Assembly: GCF_026210795.1 (NCBI RefSeq)
Contig: NC_089434.1
Location: forward strand, 62,001-126,000
Length of the DNA stretch: 64,000 nt
Reading direction: 5' to 3'
Source: Rhizophagus irregularis
Taxonomy: Eukaryota; Glomeromycota; Glomeromycetes; Glomerales; Glomeraceae
Shown here: in pieces, positions 1 to 10,477 of the stretch
Layout of the letters: every line of letters starts with the position of its first letter
Position numbering within the stretch: position 1 is the first letter of the stretch
The notes under the pieces: generated by a model
The model's input: only the letters and a program-made list of their open reading frames with translations
The model's database searches: none
What the model was told of the DNA's origin: nothing
Program-made: the position numbers and the translations under genes

Positions 1-2414
1 TTCTTCGTCATCAATTAATGAATGCTCATCATTATTAATTCTTTTTTTCTTTCCATAAAAATGTATAAGATCCGAAAGCTCTTCTTCACATAGTTTTGTA
101 AAGCATTTTTATACATTTTTTATCAAGCGGCACTTCATGAGGATCAAAAATTCGTAAAGAATAATATAAATTTTCATTAAGAAATCTTTTTCACAAATTT
201 GTAATAACTTTTTCAGCATAATGTTTAATAAAATCTAATTAACAAACATAATTGAGCAAAAATTTATTAATAATTAATTTAATAAATAAGTTAAAAATAA
301 ACTAGCCTGGCAAATCTTCAGGGTGTAATTCTAACTCATCTATTAACTTTCGCAAATAGGTACCATACTTCGGTAAGACATCTGCAGATCCAATAAAATT
401 TGCGGTTATAGATTCATATGCCATTTCGAGTTGTAATCATAAAGAAATATAATCAAATTGAAAAACCAATATAATTTTTTTTAAAATAAAAAAAATATCA
501 GCAAAAAATTTCGTAATAATAAGAAATTCGGTATTCACATTGCATTAAATAAGAATTTAGCCATATTAGATGAATTAACATCACGTTGTAATGCTTTTTG
601 AATGGGTTCAATTATTTGGTGAAAATTGTTAATTACATTATACCATGATAGCCATCACGTATCACATACATTAAGAATTGTTAAATCAGAAATTTCCATA
701 TCTTCTTTGATTTTTTTAATTCATACATTCGCTTATATGAATTAGAAAAATAAGAATAAATTCCTTTAATTATAGTTTTATAATGTGCGAAATATGGTGT
801 TTCATTTGCAGCTTCTTCTGAAGCTAAGTGTAAGCGATATGCAACACAATGTGTTGATGTAATAAAATTATTAAGTTTTTTTAGTTGAGTTGCAACACCA
901 TTACGAATGCCTAAGTAAAATGATAAAATATATATATATATATATTATTAAATTATATATTTTTGATTAATTAATTATTATTTAATAATTACCTGTCATG
1001 GTTGCAGCTCCGTCACTACCAAAATGTTTTAATATCCAGTTCTTTTTGAGTTATAAAAAGGTTTATTACATTCATAATTCCATCAGCCGATGCATCTGTT
1101 ATTTGTGTCAATCCAAGAAAATGAAAATAGATCCACCATTTACTAAATGTTTCGAAACTAATGCAATAGTTTTTTCAGATATAACATTTGTATTGCTTTC
1201 ATCAATAAGTAAACTCTAACATGGTGATTCTTTAACCTCAGCAACAACGCTTTCTTCAACAATAGTAAATATAGAAAAAAGTAATTTTCTTTCTGCAACT
1301 GCATTTTTATAAAGTGCATAATTATTAGTTGAAGATGATGAAGTTGTAATTTCAGAATGATTTTGAAGAAGAGGTGGACGAAGATTTTGGATAAAATTTT
1401 CATCCCCAGTTTGATATTGATAATTAATTTGATATGTAATTAAATCACAAAGAGATCTATAATTATTAAGTGCTATATTATGTTGTGTTAAATAATATAC
1501 ATTACGCATACAACAAATAATTAATGCTTGATTATGGTTCATTTGTTGCATAAAGCCTTCTTTAATTGTCAACTGATCTGAATTTTTTGCATTAATTGCT
1601 TTTATATGCCTTTCAATACAATCTTCCTTTAACCACTCCAAACCAGTAGTTGTCCACACATTAGAACTATTTGCATTTTTGCATATTTTACAAAACATAA
1701 CTTCTTTTCCATTTCTTTTTTCACAATATAACCATGGATATTTGAAAGGATCTTTTAGTGTTCCGAAACGAGTCGAGCTGACTCGCGAGTTGGTTGAGTC
1801 GAGTCGAGTCGAGTCGAGTTGAAAATTACAATCAAATCGATTCAATTTGAGTCGAGTTAATAATTTAATAAAATCGAGTCGAGTCGAGTTAAGCCGAATT
1901 AAACATAATTCCGGCCAAATTTATGGAATTTCCTTTTTTGGAAATTATGTTACACAAAATCCGAGACGAAAATTTTTTGAAAATTACAAAAATGGAATTT
2001 TGTGGAATGGCTATTACCAAAAAAAGGAAATGATTGACATAGCCGAATAAAATCACATGATTTAATTCGACTCGACTTGATTTGGTTTGACGGGCCAACT
2101 CAATTCGAATCGAGTTGAGTTTATATTTTTATAATTTTAACTCGACTCGACTCGACTCGTTCGGAGCTCTAGCCAAGATGGATTCCATTTAAGGTTATCT
2201 TTTTCTAAACATGAATATTTATTTTTTTTTATTTTTATTTTTCGCCTTAAATAATCTCATTTAATTCTCCTTCACTATTAATTTCATTATCTTCAACATC
2301 ACTAATTTGAATAACCTCTGTATTTTTATCATTTCGACTTCTTTTTTTTGTTGGTTTGTCAGTTTTTTTCTCTTGAGGAGTATAATTATTTAGATATTTT
2401 ATGATATCTTCCAT
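1..2414 (-). pseudogene. hAT-like transposase relic (ZNF862-type zinc finger), incomplete
   Basis: I read this on the minus strand from an ATG at 2414. A short acidic, Lys-rich N-terminus (to about 2245) is followed by NLKWNPSWL, the inserted element at 1756-2171, then KDPFKYPWLYCEKRNGKE and FCKICKNA, a TTF/ZNF862-like zinc finger (C..C, later H..H). Further on are SLLIDES (about 1190-1215), HCVAYRLHLASEEAANE (about 800-860) and ITANFIGSADVLPKYGTYL (about 330-420), all typical of ZNF862/hAT-type transposases. There is a stop at 1216-1218 directly before SLLIDES and there are frame changes further on, so it is dead. It runs off the window start. The first 28 residues of the longest open frame (from 1845) come from the inserted element, not from the gene. 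The family call rests on remembered motif similarity. Confidence 0.7.
1756..2171. mobile_element. Non-autonomous element with GAGTC-motif arms
   Basis: The element splits the ZNF862-like gene. Left arm: TAGTGTTCCGAAACGAGTCG and then repeated GAGTC units. Right arm: the inverse, ending CTCGTTCGGAGCTCTA. The arms are runs of CGAGT/ACTCG units around an AT-rich core without a long ORF. The right end (CGGAGCTCTA) resembles that of the 36.1-37.5 kb element (CGGAGCTTTA). No clean target duplication remains. Removing the element rejoins the host reading frame as PSWLKDPFKYPW. Confidence 0.65.
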
Positions 2415-2914
2415 TCTTATTACGCTTAAAAAAAAAGAAAAATTAGATTATCATATCATTTATCTAATACGAATATATATACGATGCATATCAAATTTTT
2501 TTGTGCGTGGAATAAAATTTTTTGTGCACGAAAATGTGCACTATTATTTGTGCACTATAGATAAACTACGTGTGAAAAAAAATTGGTGTATGGCAGTCTG
2601 CCAGATGATCAGTAATTGAAAGGGACCAATAAATTAATTAGCATAACGAAAACAATTTTTAAGAACATTGGATATCATTTAAGGATCTTATAGAAAAGGC
2701 TTTAATTTTTAGCGGCGCTGAAAATTTTGATGATAGTCATGTATTAATTATTAAGTATTATTTGATTCTTGCATCAAATCATTAAGTTTAGCATTATTTG
2801 AAGACTTTTTTATTTAATATAATAATTACAAACATGCTATTATTTTATGTATTTATTATAGCTTTGAAGGATATCGAAATGTGAATTATTATTCCGTGAA
2901 TGAAAATAAAAAAC
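2415..2914. other. Intergenic, no gene seen
   Basis: AT-rich spacer between the relic start and the 3' end of the Myb/SANT-like gene. It has a short stretch with a repeated GTGCAC-like word (about 2500-2560) and no supported ORF. Confidence 0.5.
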
Positions 2915-3814
2915 TCATTCATCATTATTGACTAAAAAAGGAAAAGAAATTAATAAATTTTATATTTACGACTAAAAAAGAAAAAAAAAATTAATAAATT
3001 TTGTACTTACCATTTTGATCTTCTATATTTAGAGTATTCGTATTTTGAGTATTCCGGCTCCCATATGCTATAAAATAATTAAGAAAATCAATAAAAATTT
3101 ATAATTTGATTAAACTTTTATACTTTACATACCATTTCTTCTGTTTCGTCTGCATTGAGTTATATTAATACCAATTGAAGCCTGTACAAACTGATCATCT
3201 AGAAACATATTAAATCATATTAAATAAAACAATTTACCTCTTTAATATAATCATTTTGTTGATTATATAATGTTGTTAGATTTAAAAGTTCTTACCTGGT
3301 TTCTCCCAAAACCGTGTATTCATGACTTCAAAAAAAAATGGCACCAGCACGGCTTCTTGCCCCTCTTGGATCATTTGCAATCACTAATAATTGATCCTAA
3401 AGTATTAAGTGTTAAATAAGTATTAAAATTACTATTACAACAAATTTTTATTAATATTTAACTCACGTAATAACCGGTCACTAATCCATTGAATTTTGTT
3501 TGGCACTGTTTGCCCAAATAATTGCTCCTACACCTCTTATTTACTTTATTCGCAACGGAATTCCAGAAATTTTTTCTATTTCTTCCTGCAATTTGATAAT
3601 GGTACTCGAAGTTTCTTAACCTCCGCTGCTCAATCAAAGCAGCGATTTGGTCATCCAACCACTCCACCCGGCCGGAAGAATAAATTATAGTGTCAAAAAT
3701 GGAGGTAGTATTGACATTGATGGTATTGGTATCATTGACGGTGGTTGAATCAGTTGAAGATGAGGACATTGTTTGAAATTTTGTTAAAAAATTATTTAGA
3801 ATATTTGGAAACAT
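2915..3814 (-). CDS. Myb/SANT-like DNA-binding protein, five exons, one frameshift
   Basis: Exons read on the minus strand: 3814-3467, 3396-3296, 3198-3133, 3067-3011, 2931-2915, each joined by GT..AG introns. The product is about 195 aa. After a Ser/Thr-rich N-terminus, residues about 45-115 form a Myb/SANT (trihelix-like) domain with WLDDQIAALIEQRR, FWNSVANKVNKR and QCQTKFNGL, followed by FFEVMNTRFWEKP. The paralogue at 16.5 kb matches both blocks (FWDSVAN, TRFWERP). Exon 2 holds a T9 run (3330-3338) that puts a stop in frame; with eight T all five exons join without a break. It may be a recent mutation or a homopolymer error. A DNA-binding role is expected; whether it belongs to a transposon or the host is not settled. 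It lies 3' of X1 on the same strand. Confidence 0.65.
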
Positions 3815-4470
3815 ATTTGATAAAAAAAAATGTATTGATTATAAAAAAAAATATGTATTGATTATTAATTAGTATAGATTATTAAAAAAATGCGAGAAAG
3901 TTCTTGTAACAATTCTAATTATGCCATTCAATTATCATGATATTACATCATTTTATTTTTTAATTATTAGTACAATTTTTAATGTAACACCATTTCAAAA
4001 TGATTTCGTTGATTCATGATATTATATCATAAAATTCACAAAACATAGAATTCGTAAAACTCTGTCTCTTGTCCATTAAAAGTGATTAAAATGTCGATCT
4101 TCCATTGTTTTCCATCGTACAAAAAAAAAAATTAGCCATTAAAAGTGATTAAAAATTTTGTAAATTAGGCCCAGTATTATTCTTACGTAAAAATTAACAT
4201 TTATTTATTACAACTTACTAATGCGAAAAAAAATTAATTAATTTTATTAATTTTACATCTCGGATTGATTTAATGTTAATTTTCAAATGTTGAATTAATG
4301 TTAAGCGTGTTAAACGAATTTGTTGAGCAAAAATTATGCTTATGTAATACGCGATTAATAATTTTTCATTTGATGAAAGTCACGAGACATACTATCTTCT
4401 TGCTTATATTATACACGATTATCACTAAGCTTGAAATGGAAATCAAATGTGTCATTATTTCTTTATTTGG
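3815..4470. other. Intergenic, 5' region of Myb/SANT gene
   Basis: AT-rich. It contains a short direct repeat (CATTAAAAGTGATTAAAA at about 4075 and 4137) but no coding signal I can support. Confidence 0.45.
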
Positions 4471-5140
4471 CACAGGTCGAAATATAATATACCGGTCATC
4501 AATCGGTCATATAACTGATTGGTACCTGATTGGTAGCTGATCTGTTACTGATTCATTCATTCAGATACCAACCGGTCATCAATCAGGCATTTATTTCAAT
4601 CGGCTACACATCAGTTGTATGACCGATTGGTGCCGATTGGTGACTGATTGGTGCCAGTTTAACAATCGGTAAACAATCAGCCATCTGTCATCTATATTGG
4701 AAGTTGACCGATTGGTTGCCGATTGGATATTGTTGACCATCAGTTATCAATCGGCTATCAGCAGGTCGAATTATTGTCAATCGGGTACCAATCAGGCATA
4801 TGTCCGATTGATACAGATTACAGCTATTTGCGAAATAATGGACCACTTACAGCTATTTGCGAAAATAATGGACCACCTAATTCATTTTCGACTGCGTATG
4901 AAATTTTCATACGCAGTCATACGCATGGTAATATCTGCCCGGACCGTTAAACTCATTTTTTGAGTTTTTCATATGTAATCATCCGCAGTTATATCACAAT
5001 AATTCTAGCAGTTAACTATGCGTATATGACTGCGTATGGCTGCATATGAAATATTCATACGCAATCAAAAATCGAATTAGCTGGTCCGTTATTTTGCAAA
5101 TAGTTGTAATAGATGATTTGTATGTAGCCGATTGATGCTC
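4471..5140. mobile_element. Element rich in CCAATCGGT/GATTGG motifs, copy A
   Basis: It starts at CACAGGTCGAAA (4471) and continues with more than a dozen degenerate copies of CCAATCGGT or its complement to about 4810. The motif returns at about 5130 (GCCGATTGATGC) after a nested foldback. Copy B (22.5-22.87 kb) ends with the inverse terminus TTTCGACCTGTG, and copy C (30.2-30.44 kb) with TTTTTTGACCTGTG. No long ORF survives and no target duplication was found; the right boundary is uncertain. Confidence 0.55.
4817..5114. mobile_element. Foldback element nested in copy A
   Basis: The ends are inverted repeats of about 29 bp: ATTACAGCTATTTGCGAAAT on the left against the complement ATTACAACTATTTGCAAAAT on the right. 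An inner inverted pair is built of GACTGCGTATGAAATTTTCA. The left end carries a second direct copy of CAGCTATTTGCGAAA..ATGGACCAC (4822 and 4849). It has no ORF and interrupts the surrounding CCAATCGGT array. Confidence 0.6.
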
Positions 5141-5730
5141 ATTCAATAAATGTGCTTTATGATTTTATCTGATCTAAGACTTATCGAAGAATAAAAATTC
5201 GATACTACTGGCCGACTTATTTTAACTGTTACTAGTAAACCGAACAATGATGGAAATCATAATAAAAATGTATGTACCCACATTCTTTTATATTGCATAA
5301 GCTAGTAAATGATTTATTCTAAATAATAAACAATTTTGTCACCAATTGTATTAAAAGATTTAATAATTCTCCTAATTACCCACTGAAAATTTATCATTTG
5401 ACTATACATGATGAAATAATGTGTACAAAATGAACAAGGAAATATACAAGGAATGATATTTAATAAAGAAAAAATAGGCAGAAAGTCAAAGATTTTTATA
5501 AAAAAGAATATCGTTGGATGATTAAAGAAATAATTGAAAAAAGAAATATTACAATAATATTATTTGAAGGAAGTATTTTTAGAAAAAAAAAAATTAACTG
5601 TATGTACTAATTAATATACATAAAATTCGCAAAAGCAGGGGAGGGGGATCGGTTATTAGTGAAAAATAGGTAAATAGAATACAAAATATAGGAAATCACC
5701 ACCATCACAACACCACCACAATCACTACCA
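5141..5730. other. Intergenic, no gene seen
   Basis: AT-rich DNA downstream of X1. A (CACCAC)-like run lies at about 5697-5730. I see no supported ORF or repeat family. Confidence 0.4.
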
Positions 5731-5759
5731 TCAATCGTCCATTTCAAGATAATCATCGT

Positions 5760-5945
5760 CAGAAAGTTGGTCAGAAGGTTGGCCAGAAGGTTGGTTGGAA
5801 GATTGGCCGGAAGGTTGTTGGTTGGAGGATTGATCGGAAGGTTGTTGGTTGGAGGATTAATCAGAAGGTTGTTGGTTAGAGGATTGGTCGGAAGATTGGT
5901 TAGAAGGTTGGTTGGAAGATTGGTTGGAAGGTTGGTCAGTACTTG
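5760..5945. repeat. Minisatellite coding the QPSNQSS tail of X1
   Basis: Imperfect 12-30 bp units (GGAAGGTTGGTTGGAAGATT) encode repeated Q-P-S-(N/D/G)-Q-S-S on the minus strand. The in-frame TAA of X1 is inside this array. The open frame on the plus strand is a shadow of it. Confidence 0.75.
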
Positions 5946-6289
5946 TTAATAAAACAGTCTCTTCCATTTCTTCCTCCCCTTCTCCAACGTCAGCATCATA
6001 TCCATCATTAAAGGACTTTTCACTTTCCGCAAATTTCATCAAGTCATACTGCTGGTCTTGACGCTGGTCCAGCTGCTGGGTGACTGCGATCTTTAACTTT
6101 CCTTTATATCTGGAACGAGTCCAATGCGGCGCCAACAAAGGCGCCGCTGGTTCATTATTACAAAAACAATTGCCCGTAACTCGCTCACGTAATTTTCTAT
6201 TATTTGGTTGTTCAGTTCTTAATCGGTCAATATATTCACGCAAAAATAATCGTAACTTAAAAAAATTAAAATAGTTGGTAAAATTAAAA

Positions 6290-6400
6290 ATAGTTAGAAA
6301 TAGTTAGAAATAGTTAGAAATAGTTAGTAAATAAATTAAAAATAGGTAGAAATAGTTAGTAAAATTAAAAATAGTCAGAAATGGTAAAATTAAAAATAAT
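6290..6400. repeat. Short tandem repeat in an X1 intron
   Basis: About eight copies of ATAGTTAGAA-like units lie in the last intron of X1, which explains why this intron is longer (about 170 nt) than its neighbours. Confidence 0.7.
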
Positions 6401-7239
6401 AAAAGCAGGAAGAAATACTCACTGTGTCAGATCTCCACTTAAGATCTTTGACAATAATATTGCTTCTCCCGTTTTCGCAATCAGTCTCGGATTCCTCGGG
6501 TGAATGGTAAGCGTTATTGTCAATTATTAATTGTAAGTCTTCGTCCTTAAATTTCTTGACTAATGAATTTTTCACCATCTGTAAATGTTTTATTAGTCTT
6601 CCCCTTTTTAATCTTTTCTGTATTAGATAAGAAGTTAGTATTAAGCAAATATATACACTGTACAAAACTTTATTTACTCACGTCATGGCGTCTGGAATTG
6701 GAATGTTTTCTTTTTTCTTGCAGTTTTTTTCTTGACGATGACCGATTCTTTTTAAGGTGCTCTTCACGTCGATGACGATGAAAGGAGTGAATTATATCAT
6801 ATAAAATTTCGTTAGAAATAGGAAATATATTATTATTAATATTTTCCATTATACTAGATATAATATCGTTAATAACACGATTTCGCTGATTAGTGAATGT
6901 TTGACCCAAATCAATCCTTCTCCCTTCTGGTAACGCATCATACTTCCAAATAACTTCCTTCTATATAAAATCAACAATATCAGTTAATAAATATATATAA
7001 AATTAATTTGAGATATCCTTATTTATTCTTAAGGCTTCTCTTAGATCTTTTGGCATATCACTCTTCGTCAAATAGAAGGGAGTATTTGAACTATTTGAGC
7101 TATAGGAGCTGTCCGAATCACTTGAATCGTCTGAACTTGATTGGACTGGGGCTTTTCCCTTTGCTTTATCGCTGATGGCTTTTCTGGAATTTTTGTCACC
7201 ATCGTTAGTATTTTTTTTTTGACGGCCTTTTTATTACCC

Positions 7240-7400
7240 CTGTATTTTTCATTAGTAGCGCTGGTTACAGCGCTTACATCTTCTTTTTCATTAGTGGCGC
7301 TGGTTACAGCGCCAGCGCTTTCATCTTCTTTTTCATTAGTGGCGCTGATTACAGCGCTTTCTTCACCTTTTTCACTAATACCGCTAGTTACAGCGGTGTC
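7240..7400. repeat. Tandem repeat of about 48-54 bp coding TSATNEKED
   Basis: Three to four units around TCATTAGTGGCGCTGGTTAC encode (A/V)TSATNEKED(E/V)SA in X1 exon 2. Unit lengths keep the frame. GC content is clearly higher than in the surroundings. Confidence 0.75.
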
Positions 7401-7928
7401 GCTTTTTCCATTTTAATTGTTATATCCTCATCTGACGATCTAAGAATTGGTTCTTGTTGAGAACCAGCCTGTGAAGAACCCCGTGAAGAAACAGCCCGTG
7501 AAGAAACAGCCCGTGAAGAACCTGGCACCCCGTAGGGTTCATTATTTTGCTGTTCTTGTTGTCCTTGTATAATATTCGCAATTTTTTCAAAAAAATATTT
7601 GGCTTGTTGGGTAAAAGCTATTAATTTAGATAATCATTAGTTTTTAGTAATATCCTGATATCTGCTGTCCGCCGATCAACTTACCCAATAGCTCGTCTAC
7701 TTTCTCTAAATCTTTCTTATTGGACATATTTAATTCAATTTTTTTAAATTTTTTTAAAAAACATAAAAATATCCACAGTATAGAAAGAAATCAGTATTTT
7801 TTTTTCAGATCGATTATTTTCATTATTTTTAACAATTTTAACAATTTTCAATTGTTCTAACAATTAACAATTAAATGATTAATAAATTTAATAAATTAAA
7901 ATCTTGACAATTAATCATTAGACTAATG

Positions 7929-8170
7929 ATGTAATGATGTAATATTATACGCGAAATTTGCAGAAATTAAGCTATGTTATATGTTATTTAATAAGATATC
8001 ATTGACTTACAACTTTTCTATAATTTATTATTTGACTGTAACGATGTAATGATGTAATATGATACGCGAAATTTGCAGAAATTAAGCAACACTGATATAT
8101 GTTATATGTTATTTAATAAGATATATCATTGACTTACAAACTTTTCTATTATTTATTATTTGACTTTATT
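7929..8170. repeat. Tandem duplication, two copies of about 120 bp
   Basis: Two copies share TACGCGAAATTTGCAGAAAT, TTATATGTTATTTAATAAGA and a following TTGACTTACAA..CTTTTCTAT segment. They lie upstream of X1, between it and the coiled-coil ORF. Confidence 0.75.
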
Positions 8171-8199
8171 ATTCGACAAATATTATATCGAAATAAGAC

Positions 8200-8520
8200 T
8201 TACTCGCATATTTCACGTATTTTAATTTTACTGTCTTCATCCTCCTCACCCTCCTCACTTCTGATATTATTTATTTTGACAGAGGATGCTAACATCAGAG
8301 CACTGCTGAACGAATTCACTTCTTGATTATTTAATAAAGTTCCCATTTCTGAATTATTAAGTAGGGATAGTTGAGTTTCTAATATATCGATCTTTTGTTG
8401 TAGAAAATCATTTGCTTCTTTCTGCATACTCATGATTTCCGTTAACGCACGATTACAGTTTTCTAATTCTACAACCTTTTTCCGAGATTCTATATCCCTG
8501 ATCGTTGAGTGATTCGACAT
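8200..8520 (-). CDS. Small coiled-coil protein, possible first exon
   Basis: 106 codons from MSNHSTIRD. Residues about 10-60 show heptad-like leucine/isoleucine spacing with charged residues between (VVELENCNRALTEIMSM and DFLQQKIDILETQLSLL), so a coiled coil is likely. The C-terminus is acidic (SEEGEEDEDSK). A good donor (GTAAGT) overlaps the last codons, so this may be the first exon of a longer gene, but I found no convincing next exon before X1, 470 bp downstream on the same strand. I do not recognise the family. Confidence 0.45.
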   Translation of the reverse strand: MSNHSTIRDIESRKKVVELENCNRALTEIMSMQKEANDFLQQKIDILETQLSLLNNSEMGTLLNNQEVNSFSSALMLASSVKINNIRSEEGEEDEDSKIKIREICE

Positions 8521-10105
8521 TATTTGTAAAGAGTCATTTACTCGCGTTAAATTCTCATTCTTTCGTATCAGATTTTGCCTAATGTATTTAAGGCTACTAT
8601 GTTTATGCTTTCAGCCCATTATAACCCCTAGGATTAAAATAAAAATCAATTTATAACCTTTGACTATTTATAAAAAAATGAGATAAAAAAAAAATGCAGA
8701 TATAAAAACCGAATATTGTGATATTCGTACGAAAGACCAATAACTATAAGAAAAAACCGGTATGAATATATAAAATAATTGTTAAGAATGTTTATTATTA
8801 TATTAAAGCGGAATCGGTTTATATAAAAGAAAATCGATAACCGTAAAAAAGAAACTGACTTGAATGTAATCTTTGTTTTCACCGACCTATTAAAATTGAA
8901 GGATATGCATTAAATTTTCAAGTAAATTTGTTCCATTTGATCATTATCGGTATACCTGTAATAAATTTTTGAAATTACAATCCACTTTCAAAAAAACTTT
9001 CAAACGTAAGAGATGACCGGCAGAAACATATCCGCCGATTTGCGGAATTGAGGCCTTTAGTCATTTAGTTTATGATAAATAAAAATGATAAAAATATTCC
9101 AAAAACCATTATGGAAATGATCAGATGGACAATACTATCACGTGCATATAACATTTGTAATAAGCGTATGTGAAATTTTCAAAAAACTCATATATTTTGG
9201 CATCCTATTATTTAAACCAAACAAAATTATGCTTAATTGAAAGCTCTATTTGAGTAGAATCTACTAATAATATTTTCATAAAAATAAATTTTTATATTAG
9301 TTAAGTTATTAATTTTTGTAATATATTATTTATTATTTAAAAAAAATTATTTTTTCTGTAACTTGTGATTCAAATATAGTAAAATTATACCAAAATAAAG
9401 CTTTAAATAAGATAATTCTAATGATATTAAAATAAACCTATTATTGACAAGGAGTTAAAGAGATCACATAAGTTTCCCACTATCAGATTCTTGAATAAAA
9501 TTTGCCTAAGTTTAAAATAAATGATAAAACTTTTTATTACTTAAAATTCTTTAAAATATGATATAAAATAAACAAATAAATAAACAAATAAATCATACCA
9601 AGTTTTGCTTTAAGTTCTAGGCTTTTACACTTTTTTACAACTTTACTACACGTTAAAAACCTTTAGAAACAAATAAAAATAGTTACTTATTATATTTAAT
9701 GTACAAATAACATGAAAGACTTTTCTATATCATAAACCCATCTAAACGTTAAAAACCCATCTTCTTTCGCGTTGTTTATTTGTGTTTATAGATAGTATAT
9801 TATTTATTTCAAAAGTAAAAGTTCCATTTTTTTTTATCAGTCCGCAAAAGATGATCATGTAACGCAATTAAAATTAGGGGTTGTGAAACAAATATCACGT
9901 TTTTCAAAATTAAATTGTTAAATCCTTAATTTAGGCCAGTTCCGAAGATCAGCGCATATGAGCTGATGAACTTATTTATCATGAGTTTTTTTATAATCGG
10001 CACGATTTTTATTGCTGCTTACAGACTAATTACTCATGCATGATTACCTTATAAGAAAATCAATCAAATAAATTATATTGGAACTTTTTTATTGTAACTT
10101 TAATG
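8521..10105. other. Gene-free AT-rich spacer
   Basis: About 1.6 kb without a supported ORF in either direction. Short open frames here have no recognisable composition. Confidence 0.5.
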
Positions 10106-10300
10106 CTGCAGTGGCGTATTGGTTAGGGAATGTAATACCTGGATTATATTTCTGAGTTCAGTACCTGCTGTATGCATTACTTTCCAGAATATTTGACCAT
10201 GACCGTGAGTTCTCTGGACCGGTTGGCTTGGATGCCGTGAGTCCTTTGGACCGGCCCGAGTCTTGATATTCTGATCTTTTTTGTATATTAACAACAGTCG
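10106..10300 (+). mobile_element. tRNA-derived SINE candidate
   Basis: A box-like TGGCGTATTGG (10112-10122) followed by GTTAG, and a B box-like GTTCAGTACC (about 10156-10165), have spacing close to a tRNA internal promoter. The stretch is far richer in GC than its surroundings and holds an internal duplication around CCGTGAGTYCTYTGGACCGG. It does not fold into a full tRNA that I can see. It ends in a T-rich stretch near 10275. Confidence 0.45.
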
Positions 10301-10477
10301 AAGGGTTATTTAACTATCATTTTAGTTACTTGAATTGAAATAGTCGTGTAACTAATTAATTACTCAAAATAAAAATATAATACATCGTACACTTCCATTA
10401 AATGTTAAAGTAAATCTGCATATTTAAAATTTATATTTTCACCAAACAATAGAATTCTATTATACCAGTAAAAATTC

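Larger units (their letters stand above)
5731..7727 (-). pseudogene. Family X copy 1 (X1), unrecognised multi-exon protein
   Basis: I do not recognise this protein. Exons on the minus strand: 7727-7685 (MSNKKDLEKVDELLG), 7617-7027, 6960-6682 (279 nt), 6617-6423, 6255-5731. Order of features: a disordered region with SSRAVSSRA repeats, TSATNEKED repeats, a Ser/Asp-rich stretch, MPKDLREALR, a conserved KEVIW segment, a basic region ending NSRRHD, a Lys-rich start, AYHSPEESETD, LRLFLREYIDRL, the APHW motif, and a C-terminal (QPSNQSS)n tail. X2 and X3 share MPKDLREALR, the YHSPE-like box, AP(S/H)W or intron positions. Damage: two missing bases in A runs (about 7407 and 7211-7220), the donor after exon 2 reads AT instead of GT, and TAA at 5857-5859 replaces a repeat CAA; the frame continues to 5731. 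A nuclear or DNA-binding role is only a guess from the basic composition. Confidence 0.65.

Noticed and set aside
5767-5949. Plus-strand open frame with repeated RRLVGRL
   Set aside because: Complement of the QPSNQSS-coding minisatellite of X1.
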